A stretch of DNA of 64,000 bases from Tsuneonella sp. CC-YZS046. GTDB taxonomy: Bacteria > Pseudomonadota > Alphaproteobacteria > Sphingomonadales > Sphingomonadaceae. The translations under genes and the position numbers were made by a program. Below the pieces are notes generated by a model that searched no databases, was not told the DNA's origin, and saw only the letters and a list, made by a program, of their open reading frames with translations. The stretch covers positions 310,001-374,000 of the forward strand of contig NZ_CP141590.1 of NCBI RefSeq assembly GCF_035581365.1. The letters are read 5' to 3'. Position 1 is the stretch's first letter; each line of letters begins with the position of its first letter. Positions 17,211 to 26,056 of this stretch are shown piece after piece.

Positions 17211-17864
17211 TTAGTTGCCCCCCTTGCTGGTGGCGTTTGCTGTCAGGCCGGCCTCTCCGGTCGGCGCTTGCTTGCGATAGCTCGAGATCGCCTTGCTCGA
17301 ACTCATCACGACGGTATCGCCGGTGCCTTCGGCGCCTTTCAGGAGATGCTCCGGATCGGCGACCATCGCGGCCAGATTGCCGTTGGTCGCGCAACCATAG
17401 CCGGACCAGCTCTTGTTCGAGAGATTGCTGGCGGTGCGGTGCGACCAGTCGGGGCAGCCGGGGACGGAAGCGGACGAACGCGTCACCACGACCCGGGCCT
17501 GGCCGGGATCGACATATCCTTCCGTGACCGGCGCGACGTCGCTCACCAGCAGGCCATGACGCGCCGCGATGGCTGCCACGGCTTCGCGGGTTGCGGTGCT
17601 GCCGAGCGGATCGTCGATCGATATGCGGTCACCATAGCGCAGATTCATCGCCTCGAACCAGTCAGCGAGCTTGCGCTGTTCCGGAACGGGCAGGCCGCCT
17701 GCGCCGGTATGCAGGTCGAGAGCGTAATTGGTCCGCTCCACTACCGGCTGATGAACGCTTTCCAGCCCACGGATCGGCGCGTTCGAACCGGAACAACCGG
17801 CCATGAAAAAGCCCAGTGAGAGAGCGATGGCGGCAGCCATCGGCTTGTTTGCGCGGTTATGCAT
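17211..17864 (-). CDS. cpaD: Tad pilus assembly lipoprotein CpaD
   Basis: The 217-residue protein has a lipoprotein signal (MHNRANKPMAAAIAL..., lipobox MAGC, Cys24) and the CpaD-family region with ALDLHTGAGGLPVPEQRKLADWF and GCATNGNLAAMVADPEHLL. CpaD is a periplasmic or outer-membrane accessory of the CpaC secretin. I chose the ATG at 17864 because GAAAGGTGA sits 7-8 bases upstream; a GTG at 17882 would overlap the cpaC stop (GTGA) but has a poor ribosome-binding site. cpaE starts 4 bases after the cpaD stop codon. Confidence 0.9.
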   Translation of the reverse strand: MHNRANKPMAAAIALSLGFFMAGCSGSNAPIRGLESVHQPVVERTNYALDLHTGAGGLPVPEQRKLADWFEAMNLRYGDRISIDDPLGSTATREAVAAIAARHGLLVSDVAPVTEGYVDPGQARVVVTRSSASVPGCPDWSHRTASNLSNKSWSGYGCATNGNLAAMVADPEHLLKGAEGTGDTVVMSSSKAISSYRKQAPTGEAGLTANATSKGGN

Positions 17865-17878
17865 CCTGTTCACCTTTC

Positions 17879-19411
17879 TCACTTGAGGCTGAAGCCGGGT
17901 TCGGGAGTTGCCGCGGCCTGGCCCTTTTTCTTGCGGCCGCGCTTGGAGTCATCCGTATAGGGCAGGGCGGCGCCCACTTGCGGCCCGGCGGCGGGGCTGG
18001 GCGCTGCGCTCGGCGCTGGCCGGGTAGCTCCGTTCTCGCCGTTGGTTTCCAGATTGCCGAGGAACTGCTCGAGCGCTGTCGGAGCACGGAAGCCGTCCGT
18101 CGGCAGCTTGATGTCCCTGTCGTCCACCGGGTTGACCAGATACGGCGTCACCACGATCACCAGTTCGCTCTGGCCCCTGCGGAATTCGGTCGATTTGAAG
18201 AGATTGCCGAGGATCGGCAGGTCGCCGACACCGGGTGTCTTGTCGATCGTGTTCTGGGAATTGTTGCTCATCAGGCCGGCAATCATGAAACTCTGCCCGG
18301 AGCCGAGTTCCACGGTGGTTTCCGCCCGGCGGACGGTGAGAGCCGGAACCTGAAAGCCGCCCAGCGTGACGGCGCCCTGGCTCGACAATTCGGACACTTC
18401 CGGGCGAACCCGGATCGAGATGCGGCCATTGGCAAGCACGATTGGCGTGTAGGCCAGGCTCACGCCGAATTTCTTGTATTCGATCGCCGTCGTGCCGAGG
18501 CCCTGGCTGATCGGGATGGGAAATTCGCCGCCCGCGAGGAAGTCCGCGGTTTCGCCCGAAAGGGCGGTCAGATTGGGCTGGGACAATGTCGTGACCAAGC
18601 CATTGCGTTCGGCAAGGTCGAGCGCGCCCGCAAGATCCAGGCCGAGCAGCTTGCCGAACCCGGAAATGGTGGTGCCAGGGCTGTTCTGCGTTACGAAGGA
18701 GGTGCCATCGGAGCTTTCGGTGCCGCCGGTGAAGAGGCCGCCGCCAATCGTCCATTGCGGAAGGAAGCCTTCACGCCCCTGGGCAATGCCGAACTTGAAG
18801 CCGTTGGTTCCGTCGAAAGTATTGAGGTTGGCGCCCAATGCGCGGACCAGCGAGCGGCTGACCTCGGCGAAACGGACACGCAGGTTGACCTGCAGCGGCG
18901 TCGCCATCCTCAGGCGGCTGATTACATTGGTGCCTTCGCCCACGAACGCGCTGACCAGCCGCTCGGCCTCGGCCGCGTCCTCGGGCGCGGCGACGGTCCC
19001 GGTGAGCAGGATGGTGTTGTTGCTCATCGTCGCGACGCCGATCTTCGCCTCGGGCATGGCCAACGCGAGCATCTGGTCGATGGTGTCGATGTTGGAACCG
19101 ACCCGGATATCCGCGGACCAGATCACGTCGCCGGCGGAATTGCTGGCATAGACGGTGGTTATCCCCCCCGCCTTGCCGAAGATGTAGAGCTGCTTTGCGG
19201 ATTTCACCTGGACATCGGCGATCGCATCATTGGCGACGAAGATGTCCGCCATGCGATCCGGTACGGTGACGAGCTGGCCCCGGCCGATCGAGATGTCGAT
19301 GGTCCGCGCAGCCAGGTTGACCGATTGCGCCGCAGCGGTGCCGGCGGGCAGGGTGCCCAGCGGCAACGCGGCGCAAGCCACGGTCAGCATGGAGACAGTC
19401 AGGCGTTTCAT
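17879..19411 (-). CDS. cpaC: Tad pilus outer-membrane secretin CpaC/RcpA
   Basis: The 510-residue protein starts MKRLTVSMLTVACAALPLG, a cleavable signal peptide ending near Ala-Gln. An N-terminal pilus-secretin domain (IDISIGRGQLVTVPDRMADIFVANDAIADVQ) and a BON-like part precede the secretin domain with the hallmark NLTALSGETADFLAGGEFPIP. It forms the outer-membrane gate of the pilus. An ATG 60 bases further upstream (19471) is possible, but the chosen start has AAGGG 8 bases ahead and gives a normal signal peptide. The C-terminal 60 residues are Pro/Ala-rich. Confidence 0.92.
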   Translation of the reverse strand: MKRLTVSMLTVACAALPLGTLPAGTAAAQSVNLAARTIDISIGRGQLVTVPDRMADIFVANDAIADVQVKSAKQLYIFGKAGGITTVYASNSAGDVIWSADIRVGSNIDTIDQMLALAMPEAKIGVATMSNNTILLTGTVAAPEDAAEAERLVSAFVGEGTNVISRLRMATPLQVNLRVRFAEVSRSLVRALGANLNTFDGTNGFKFGIAQGREGFLPQWTIGGGLFTGGTESSDGTSFVTQNSPGTTISGFGKLLGLDLAGALDLAERNGLVTTLSQPNLTALSGETADFLAGGEFPIPISQGLGTTAIEYKKFGVSLAYTPIVLANGRISIRVRPEVSELSSQGAVTLGGFQVPALTVRRAETTVELGSGQSFMIAGLMSNNSQNTIDKTPGVGDLPILGNLFKSTEFRRGQSELVIVVTPYLVNPVDDRDIKLPTDGFRAPTALEQFLGNLETNGENGATRPAPSAAPSPAAGPQVGAALPYTDDSKRGRKKKGQAAATPEPGFSLK

Positions 19412-19472
19412 GCGTTTGCCCTTCGATTGCGCGATGCGCATTGCGGCGAAAATTTCGGTACGGCCCGGCATC

Positions 19473-20480
19473 TCACTTCCCCCCCACAGGAACGGTCGTC
19501 GTGTCCTTGCCGCGAGTGACGCGCACCACCGGCCCCGTCTGGACCTGCGGAGTCGCGCTGGCCGGAACAATGTTCATCGAGCCTGCGGACGAAGGCCTGG
19601 AGTCGACCGCGGGCATCGAACGGCGCTGGAAGCGCGAGACGTCGCCGCCGGTCACGAAGGTTCCGCCGCTGTCGGCCGGGCGGCTCATGGCCGCGCGCAA
19701 CAGGCGTTCTTCCTCGGCGGGCGTGGCGCCTTCAGGGACATCCACGTCCCCGGCCGCGATGGCCTTTTCCAGTTCGGACTGGTTATCCGCGATGGAACGG
19801 AGCGACAGGCTGAGCGTGCCGATGGTCTGAGCCACCGCCACCTTCTCGGCGATTTTCGGCGTCACCTCGAGAGTGACGGTGCGGAATGCGCGGACCACGG
19901 TCTTGCCGTCCACCGTCTCGCTTTCGGTCGACTGGTCGGTGGCAAGCACGCGGATGTTGCGCAGGATCGTTTCCGAGGCCTTCAGCGCCGCGCCTTCGTC
20001 ACCCTTGACCGTCTGGGTCAGCACGAGGTCGACCCGGTCGCCGGGAAAGACGAAGCCGGCCACGCCGGTCTTGGCGGAAACCGGAACGGTCACGGCGCGC
20101 ATGCCCGGCCCGAGGGCGGCGGCCAGGAAGCCCCGGTCGCCAGGGCTGACCAGGGAGCCGCGCGTTACCGGCTCGCCGGCGGAGATCGGGTTGCGCACCA
20201 CGGTGCCGAGCAGCTTGCTCATATCCGCTTCGCCGTCGATGAAGTAGGCGTCGGTCACCAGTTCCTTGGGCCAGAGCTGATAGCTGACGGAATCGGCCGT
20301 GATGATGGTGCCCACGGGAAGCGCCCTCTGCGCGACCAGGATCTTGGGGCCTTGCGGAACTTCCGCAGCGGCCTGCACCTTCGGCGCGGGCGACCCGGCA
20401 AGCATGCTCCGGGCGGCCATGGCCGTGCCGATCGCGACGATCAGCGCTCCCAGCAGCAAAATCAGCTTCTTCCTGTCCAT
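19473..20480 (-). CDS. cpaB: Tad pilus assembly protein CpaB/RcpC
   Basis: The 335-residue protein has an N-terminal membrane anchor (KKLILLLGALIVAIGTAMAA), an SAF domain (ILVAQRALPVGTIITADSVSYQLWP) and an RcpC-type region (MRAVTVPVSAKTGVAGFVFPGDRVDLVLTQ). CpaB acts in the periplasm with CpaC and has possible carbohydrate-binding character. The C-terminal 90 residues are low-complexity Ser/Pro/Thr. An 83-base gap that contains a TTAACCAT motif separates it from tadV, so transcription of the cluster may be boosted here. Confidence 0.92.
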   Translation of the reverse strand: MDRKKLILLLGALIVAIGTAMAARSMLAGSPAPKVQAAAEVPQGPKILVAQRALPVGTIITADSVSYQLWPKELVTDAYFIDGEADMSKLLGTVVRNPISAGEPVTRGSLVSPGDRGFLAAALGPGMRAVTVPVSAKTGVAGFVFPGDRVDLVLTQTVKGDEGAALKASETILRNIRVLATDQSTESETVDGKTVVRAFRTVTLEVTPKIAEKVAVAQTIGTLSLSLRSIADNQSELEKAIAAGDVDVPEGATPAEEERLLRAAMSRPADSGGTFVTGGDVSRFQRRSMPAVDSRPSSAGSMNIVPASATPQVQTGPVVRVTRGKDTTTVPVGGK

Positions 20481-20547
20481 GGCTGTTAAGCCCCCCTGTA
20501 TTGCCCTTCGATCCCCGGGCAGTCTGACTTGCGATCAATCGCAGAGA

Positions 20548-20555
20548 ATGGTTAA
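20548..20555 (-). promoter_or_regulatory. Candidate CtrA half-site upstream of cpaB
   Basis: On the minus strand the sequence is TTAACCAT, the commonly cited CtrA 8-mer, about 70 bases before the cpaB start. The neighbouring bases 20530-20543 form a palindrome, TGCGAT-CA-ATCGCA. CtrA controls pili in Caulobacter; its use here is inference. Confidence 0.4.
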
Positions 20556-20563
20556 AATCAGGT

Positions 20564-21058
20564 TCACCCAGCGAGTTGCAGGGATTGCGCCGCATTCGGC
20601 AGGTAATGGAACCCAAGCACCCACAGTCCGCCGATGGCGATGGCCACCCCATATGGGATGGCCAGCTTGTGGCGCTGCCGCCGCATGACGTGCCATGCCC
20701 CCAGCACGAGCGTCAGCACACCCCCGGCCAAGGCCATCACCAGGAGCAATTGGAGGAACCATTCCGGTTTGATCCATAGAGCGAGCGCGGCGAGAAGCTT
20801 CACATCGCCGCCGCCCATCGCCCCCACGGCGAACAAGGCGGCGAGAATGGCGAATGCGGCGAACGCAATGCCGAGCTGGAGCGCGATGTCAGGCCAGAGC
20901 GATAGCCCGCAGGACCACCAGAACAGGGGCGCGGAAAGGGCGATTGCGGCATTCAGCCAATTGTCGATCTGCCGCCGCCGCAAATCCGTGAAGGCGGCCA
21001 GCAGAAGCGCGCCCGCCAGTGCCGCGAGCAGAAAATAGTGGAAAAAACCGCTTTGCAT
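20564..21058 (-). CDS. Prepilin peptidase TadV/CpaA
   Basis: The 164-residue polytopic membrane protein is a minimal type IV prepilin peptidase (A24): catalytic Asp25 in FTDLRRRQIDNW and Asp85 in the GGGD motif (VGAMGGGDVKLLAALALW). It lacks the N-terminal methyltransferase domain, as is normal for the Tad-type enzyme, which processes Flp pilins and TadE/F pseudopilins. It is the first gene of the visible minus-strand cluster. No small Flp pilin gene lies beside it. Confidence 0.9.
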   Translation of the reverse strand: MQSGFFHYFLLAALAGALLLAAFTDLRRRQIDNWLNAAIALSAPLFWWSCGLSLWPDIALQLGIAFAAFAILAALFAVGAMGGGDVKLLAALALWIKPEWFLQLLLVMALAGGVLTLVLGAWHVMRRQRHKLAIPYGVAIAIGGLWVLGFHYLPNAAQSLQLAG

Positions 21059-21136
21059 CTAAACCCCCCGGTGCCCCGAGGGATAAGTGGTACAGTTCAT
21101 CACTTACCAAATAGTAACCACGGGCAGGAGGGCGGT

Positions 21137-22144
21137 ATTAGGTCTGTTTCCGACGCGTCTGCCCAGGCCGGATCAGCATCGCCGAGCAAGCGGTTCGATC
21201 GCCGGTCGATACCCGAAAAATCCGTGGAAGGGCATTGGGTTGCCGCTGACGGGCAGGCGATCCGCCGGATAGACTGGCCGGCGGGCGAGGGCGCGGCCAA
21301 GGGCTCGCTCCTGTTCCTGCCGGGGCGGGGCGATGCCTATGAGAAATATCTCGAAACGCTCGACCACTGGGCGTCGCGGGGATGGCGGGTCACGTCCCTG
21401 GACTGGCGCGGCCAGGCCGGTTCCGGGCGGCTGGGGCGCGATCCGGTGACCGGGCATATAGACGATTTCGCGACATGGGTCGCCGATCTGCGCTCGTTCT
21501 GGGAAAGCTGGTCGGCGCAAGGCCCGGGGCCTTGCATATTGGCGGGCCACTCGATGGGCGGGCATCTTGCCTTGCGCGCGGTGGCGGAACGGGCGGTAAA
21601 TCCGGACGCCCTGATCCTGATCGCTCCCATGCTGGGTATTGCCAGCCAGAGATTGCCGATGGGCTTGCTGCATGGCGTGGCGCGGCTGATGGCGGCACTG
21701 GGCGACCCGCGTCGCCCGGCCTGGCGGTGGAGCGAGAAGCCGGGGCAGGTGCCGGAAGGGCGCATCGACCTGCTGACGCATGACAGCGAACGCTATGCCG
21801 ATGAACTTTGGTGGCGCGACGCGCGGCCGGAACTCGCGATGGGGCCGGGAAGCTGGGGCTGGGTGGAGCGTGCCTATGCCTCGATGCGGGGGCTGGCCCG
21901 TGACGGCGTCCTGGAAACAGTCAAGATACCGGTGCTGATCCTTGCAACGCAGGTGGACCGGCTGGTGGACACAGGGGCGATCAAGCGCGCCGCGCATCGA
22001 CTGCCCGATTGCGAGTTGGTTCTGTTCGGGGAAGAAGCTCGCCATGAAATCCTGAGGGAAGGCGATCCGGCCCGCGACCGGGCGCTGGATGCTATCGACC
22101 AGTTTCTTGAAAAGGCCGCATTTGCCGCAAGGAGCCCTGCGTGA
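21137..22144 (+). CDS. Alpha/beta hydrolase (lysophospholipase-like)
   Basis: The protein is a serine hydrolase with an oxyanion segment (LLFLPGRGDAYEKYLETLDHWASRGWRV), nucleophile elbow GHSMGG, acid Asp in ILATQVDRLVDTG and a likely catalytic His in EEARHEIL. Such proteins act as monoacylglycerol or lysophospholipid hydrolases; the substrate is unknown. The start is uncertain. The only in-frame ATG (21038) lies inside the 5' end of divergent tadV. A perfect AGGAGG (21126-21131) stands 5 bases before an in-frame ATT at 21137, which I use here; a GTG at 21223 is another option but would cut into conserved sequence. Its stop overlaps the next GTG start (GTGA). Confidence 0.8.
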   Translation: MRSVSDASAQAGSASPSKRFDRRSIPEKSVEGHWVAADGQAIRRIDWPAGEGAAKGSLLFLPGRGDAYEKYLETLDHWASRGWRVTSLDWRGQAGSGRLGRDPVTGHIDDFATWVADLRSFWESWSAQGPGPCILAGHSMGGHLALRAVAERAVNPDALILIAPMLGIASQRLPMGLLHGVARLMAALGDPRRPAWRWSEKPGQVPEGRIDLLTHDSERYADELWWRDARPELAMGPGSWGWVERAYASMRGLARDGVLETVKIPVLILATQVDRLVDTGAIKRAAHRLPDCELVLFGEEARHEILREGDPARDRALDAIDQFLEKAAFAARSPA

Positions 22145-23253
22145 CGGAAGACCGAGGTGCGAAGTCGTTCGATATCGTTGTTGTGGGCGCAGGCATGGCG
22201 GGGGCCAGCCTCGCGGCGGAACTGGCGCCCCATGCGACGGTTCTGGTGCTCGAAACGGAAGACCGGCCCGGTTTTCATGCGACCGGGCGTTCCGCCGCCT
22301 TCTGGGTGGAAAGCTATGGCGGGCCGCCGATCCTGCCGCTTACCGTGGCGTCGGGCGCTTATCTGGCCGAGCATGGCTTCCTGATCGACCGGGGCGGGCT
22401 GAACATCGCCCGCAAGGACCAGCTGGACCAGCTCGACCGCTTCCAGCAGCTTTATTCCGAAGCCGGAATCCGGCTTGAGCGCTGGGACCGGGCCAGGATG
22501 GAGAGCCATGTGCCGGGGCTGCTGCCGGACTGGGTCGAGGCGGTGATGGAGCCTGACAGCAAGGACATCGATGTCGGCGGGCTGCATAATCATTATCTCG
22601 CCATCGCGCGCCGGGGCGGGGTGGAGATCCGCTGCCGCGCCGGGCTTGCCGCCGCCGCCCGCGAAGGCGGGTGCTGGCGTCTGACCTTGGCCGACGGAAG
22701 CACGGTGAGTTGCGATACGCTGGTGAATGCCGCGGGGGCCTGGGCCGATCCGGTCGCTGAAATGGCGGGGGTCAGGCCCGTGGGCGTGCAGCCGCTCCGC
22801 CGCACCATGGTGCAGTTGCGCACTGTGCCGGAAGCCGCCCCGGATATGCCGCTGGTGCTGGATATCGGCGGAAGTTTCTACTTCAAGCCGGAGAGCGGAC
22901 GGCTCTGGCTCACGCCGCATGACGAGCACCCCTGCGCGCCCTGCGATGCGGCTCCGGAAGAGCTGGATGTCGCCATCGCCATCGACCGGCTGGAGCATGT
23001 GGTGGATTGGAAGATCGAACGGGTCGAGCATAAATGGGCCGGGCTGCGCAGCTTCGCGCCGGACCGGGCGCCGGTTTACGGGCCTGATCCGAGGGAGCCT
23101 TCCTTCTTCTGGTTCGCGGGCCAGGGCGGGTTCGGCATCCAGACCGCTCCGGCCGCCGCCCGTCTGGCATCGCAGATCATGCTGGGCCTGCCCGCCGACG
23201 AGATGACCGCCCGCCTCGATGCGGAATTGTATAGCGCCCGCCGTTTCGGCTAG
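22141..23253 (+). CDS. FAD-dependent oxidoreductase (DAO/DadA-like family)
   Basis: The 370-residue protein begins with a Rossmann FAD-binding motif, FDIVVVGAGMAGASLAAEL, followed by VLVLETEDRPGFHATGRSAAFW, a region typical of D-amino-acid-oxidase-fold enzymes where FAD may be covalently or tightly held. GAWADPVAEMAGV and the C-terminal WFAGQGGFGIQTAPAAARL complete the fold. The substrate is likely an amine or hydroxy acid and cannot be stated. The GTG start overlaps the stop of the hydrolase gene, so the two are probably co-translated. Confidence 0.85.
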   Translation: MTEDRGAKSFDIVVVGAGMAGASLAAELAPHATVLVLETEDRPGFHATGRSAAFWVESYGGPPILPLTVASGAYLAEHGFLIDRGGLNIARKDQLDQLDRFQQLYSEAGIRLERWDRARMESHVPGLLPDWVEAVMEPDSKDIDVGGLHNHYLAIARRGGVEIRCRAGLAAAAREGGCWRLTLADGSTVSCDTLVNAAGAWADPVAEMAGVRPVGVQPLRRTMVQLRTVPEAAPDMPLVLDIGGSFYFKPESGRLWLTPHDEHPCAPCDAAPEELDVAIAIDRLEHVVDWKIERVEHKWAGLRSFAPDRAPVYGPDPREPSFFWFAGQGGFGIQTAPAAARLASQIMLGLPADEMTARLDAELYSARRFG

Positions 23254-23321
23254 GATGCGGTGGCTTGCCGGATGAACGCCTGAAGAGAGTTTGCCCGATC
23301 ACCAAGTGAGGAGACGCGAGA

Positions 23322-23498
23322 ATGGCCCATCGTTTCGAGATCCGGAAGAACAAGAAGGGCGAGTTCGTCGCCTATTTCTGCTACAACAAGGAAACGATTT
23401 TCTGGACCGAGGGCTACGCGTCCAAAGCGGGGGCGAAGAACGCCATAGAATCGATCAGGAAGAATGGGCCGGGCGCGGAAACCGTAGACGATAGTTGA
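23322..23498 (+). CDS. DUF1508 (YegP-like) mini-protein
   Basis: A 58-residue protein starts MAHRFEIRKNKKGEFVAYFC and continues to WTEGYASKAGAKNAIESIR, the beta-beta-alpha repeat pattern of DUF1508/YegP. One repeat unit is present, whereas E. coli YegP has two. Function in the family is unknown; a general stress association is often assumed. A GTGAGGAGACGCGAG purine stretch precedes the ATG. It lies between the FAD enzyme and convergent rnhA. Confidence 0.85.
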   Translation: MAHRFEIRKNKKGEFVAYFCYNKETIFWTEGYASKAGAKNAIESIRKNGPGAETVDDS

Positions 23499-23527
23499 TC
23501 CTGCCCGCAGGCGCGGACGCCCTGCGG

Positions 23528-23965
23528 CTACCCGCCCGCGGCCTTGGCGGCCTCGCTGGCCAGCTTGTCCACCCGCTCGTTTTCGGGGTGGCCGTTGTGC
23601 CCCTTGACCCAGATCCATTCGATCCGGTGCTTATGCGCCACGTCGATCAACTCGTGCCATAGTTCGGCATTCTGCACCGGCTTCTTGCTCGCGGTCTTCC
23701 AGCCGTTGCGCTGCCAGCCGTGAATCCAGCGGGTCATTCCGTCCATCACATATTTGCTGTCGGTATGCAGCATCACCTCGCAAGGCTCGATCAGGGCTTC
23801 CAGCGCCCTGATCGCCGCCGTCAGTTCCATCCGGTTGTTGGTGGTGTGCGGATCGGAGCCGGATAGTTCCTTCTCGTGCCGCCCCATCCTCAGCAGCGCG
23901 CCCCAGCCGCCGGGGCCGGGATTTCCCTTGCACGCGCCATCGGTGAAAATTTCCACCCGTTTCAT
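23528..23965 (-). CDS. rnhA: Ribonuclease HI
   Basis: The 145-residue enzyme has the RNase H acidic residues: Asp9 in [16 protein letters not shown], Glu in NRMELTAAI, Asp in [12 protein letters not shown] and the final Asp in NERVDKLA, plus the basic protrusion ([22 protein letters not shown]) and conserved GHNGHPENE. It removes RNA from RNA-DNA hybrids. It is the third gene of ispH-thrB-rnhA, a conserved alphaproteobacterial order, and starts 12 bases after thrB ends. Confidence 0.96.
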   Translation of the reverse strand: MKRVEIFTDGACKGNPGPGGWGALLRMGRHEKELSGSDPHTTNNRMELTAAIRALEALIEPCEVMLHTDSKYVMDGMTRWIHGWQRNGWKTASKKPVQNAELWHELIDVAHKHRIEWIWVKGHNGHPENERVDKLASEAAKAAGG

Positions 23966-23977
23966 GCGAACAGCAAC

Positions 23978-24946
23978 CTATCCTTTCGTTCTGGGGAACG
24001 CGCTGCTCCCCATGCTGGCGTAAGCGCGCGATCGCCTGGCGAAGGCCATCGGGTCCTTGGGCGTGACCAGCGCGCCATGCGGTGTATGCAGCCAATCATA
24101 GGAACGGGTCGCAAGGAAGCGCATGGCCGCACCCCGTGCCAATATGGGAAGGGCTGCCCATTCTTCGTCGGACAGGCGGCGGACGCTCTCATAGCCTTCC
24201 ACCAGCGCTGCCGCGATTTCCGGATGAAAATTGCTGCCGTCGGGATCGAAGCACCATGCCGCATGCGTTACCGCCAGATCATAGGCCGTGATGTCGGTGC
24301 AGGCGAAGTAGAAATCGATCAAACCGCTCACGCTGTCGCCGAGCATCAGGACATTGTCCGGAAACAGGTCGGCATGGATCACGCTGCGCGGCAGATCCTG
24401 CGGCCAGCGGTCCACCAGGAACGCCAGTTCCTCCGCGACGAGGGCGGGAAGCGACGGATCGATTCGGGCCAGGCCGTCGCCGCAACCGGCAAGCAGGCCG
24501 CGCCAGGCGTCGAGGGCCAGCCCATTGGCGCGATGGCCAGGGAAATCGGCCGAAGCGAGATGGATTCCCGCCAGCGCCTGGCCGACGGCTTGCGCCTGGG
24601 CGATGCCCGGCCGGTCCACCGAAACGCCCGGAAGGAACTCGATCAGCGCCACCGCCTTGCCTTCGATCATTCGGAAAGGCGCGCCGTCGCGGTCGTGGAT
24701 CGTACGCGGCACAGGGCAGTTCCGGGCCGCCAGATGATCGAGCAGGCCCAGGAAGAAGGGCAGGTCCGCGAGATCGGTGCGGGTTTCGTACATGGTGAGG
24801 ATGAAGCGGTCGCGGCTGGTCTCGACCAGCCAGTTGCTGTTCGACACGCCTTCCGCGATGCCTTTCGCGGAGCGCAGCTCCCCCACGTCATACTGGGCGA
24901 TCAGATCGGCAAGCTGGTCGGCGGCGAGATGGGTATAGACGGCCAT
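23978..24946 (-). CDS. thrB: Homoserine kinase, aminoglycoside-phosphotransferase fold
   Basis: The 322-residue protein is the APH/choline-kinase-like type of homoserine kinase, not the GHMP type of E. coli. It begins MAVYTHLAADQLADLIAQYDVGEL, contains GVSNSNW for nucleotide binding, VIHADLFPDNVL as the Brenner catalytic motif, and LIDFYFACTDITAYDLAVT for metal binding. It phosphorylates L-homoserine in threonine synthesis. It is located directly after ispH (16-base gap), as in many alphaproteobacteria. Confidence 0.93.
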   Translation of the reverse strand: MAVYTHLAADQLADLIAQYDVGELRSAKGIAEGVSNSNWLVETSRDRFILTMYETRTDLADLPFFLGLLDHLAARNCPVPRTIHDRDGAPFRMIEGKAVALIEFLPGVSVDRPGIAQAQAVGQALAGIHLASADFPGHRANGLALDAWRGLLAGCGDGLARIDPSLPALVAEELAFLVDRWPQDLPRSVIHADLFPDNVLMLGDSVSGLIDFYFACTDITAYDLAVTHAAWCFDPDGSNFHPEIAAALVEGYESVRRLSDEEWAALPILARGAAMRFLATRSYDWLHTPHGALVTPKDPMAFARRSRAYASMGSSAFPRTKG

Positions 24947-24962
24947 GGCTGGCGAGTTCCCG

Positions 24963-25934
24963 CTAGGACAGTTGCCGGGGCAGCTTGAAGATCATCTTTT
25001 CCTCGGCCGAGACTATGGTGTGTTCTTCCACCTCGCGCCATTCCCCGAGGCGGGCGATCACTTCCCGGACGAGCGTTTCGGGCGCCGATGCGCCGGCGGT
25101 GAGGCCCACCGTTCCGACTCCCTCCAGCCACTCCTCCTGGATGTCGGTGGCGCGCTGGATCAGCCTGGCGTTCGTCCCGCAGCGTTCGGCCACTTCGACC
25201 AGCCGCAGGGAATTGGAGCTGTTGGGCGCGCCGATCACCAGCACCAGATCGCTGCCCGGGGCGATCTGCTTGACCGCGGCCTGACGGTTGGAGGTGGCGT
25301 AGCAGATGTCTTCGGCCTTGGGCCCGGCAATGTCGGGGTATCGCTCCCTGAGCGCGCCGATGACCCTGGCGGTGTCGTCCACCGAAAGGGTCGTCTGGGT
25401 GAGGTAGGCCAAGGGCGTGTCGGCGGGGAAATCGAGCTTCGCGACATCGTCCACCGTCTCGATCAGCGTCATGTTTCCTTCCGGCACCTGGCCGAAGGTG
25501 CCGATGACTTCCGGATGGCCGGCGTGGCCCACGAAAACGATATGCCGGCCCGCCTCGATCTGCCGTTCCGCCTGGCGATGGACCTTGCTGACCAGCGGAC
25601 AGGTGGCGTCGAGATATTCGAGCCCGCGTTGCTCCGCCCGCGCGGGGATGGCCTTCGGCACGCCATGGGCGCTGAACACCACGGGGACGCCATCCGGCAC
25701 CTCGTCCAACTCCTCGACGAAAATGGCGCCCTTAGCCTTCAGATTGTCGACCACGTAGCGGTTATGCACGATCTCGTGGCGCACATAGACCGGCGCCCCA
25801 TATAGCACCAGCGCCCGCTCCACGATCTCTATGGCCCGGTCCACTCCCGCGCAAAAGCCCCGGGGGGCCGCGATGAGCACGGTCAGCGGCAGGCGGCCTG
25901 CGCGGGAAGCGGTTTGCGGAAAGGGCGCGTTCAT
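24963..25934 (-). CDS. ispH: 4-hydroxy-3-methylbut-2-enyl diphosphate reductase
   Basis: The 323-residue enzyme has the three cluster-binding cysteines: Cys28 in PRGFCAGV, Cys112 in [11 protein letters not shown] and Cys211 in [11 protein letters not shown], plus VGHAGHPEV and the [11 protein letters not shown] block. It performs the last step of the MEP isoprenoid pathway, giving IPP and DMAPP. MNAPFPQ at 25934 was chosen as start; a longer frame runs into the divergent lipoprotein promoter region and is not conserved-looking. First gene of ispH-thrB-rnhA. Confidence 0.96.
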   Translation of the reverse strand: MNAPFPQTASRAGRLPLTVLIAAPRGFCAGVDRAIEIVERALVLYGAPVYVRHEIVHNRYVVDNLKAKGAIFVEELDEVPDGVPVVFSAHGVPKAIPARAEQRGLEYLDATCPLVSKVHRQAERQIEAGRHIVFVGHAGHPEVIGTFGQVPEGNMTLIETVDDVAKLDFPADTPLAYLTQTTLSVDDTARVIGALRERYPDIAGPKAEDICYATSNRQAAVKQIAPGSDLVLVIGAPNSSNSLRLVEVAERCGTNARLIQRATDIQEEWLEGVGTVGLTAGASAPETLVREVIARLGEWREVEEHTIVSAEEKMIFKLPRQLS

Positions 25935-26056
25935 GCGGAGGTCTCTAGCGCCTGCGGCAAGGCGGTGGAAGGGTCGCGCGATCTTTCTGTCTGACCCGTT
26001 GCGCTTTATTGGCACAGGCCCTAGGGCTGCAGCCAGTCTTTGGACGAGGATCGATG

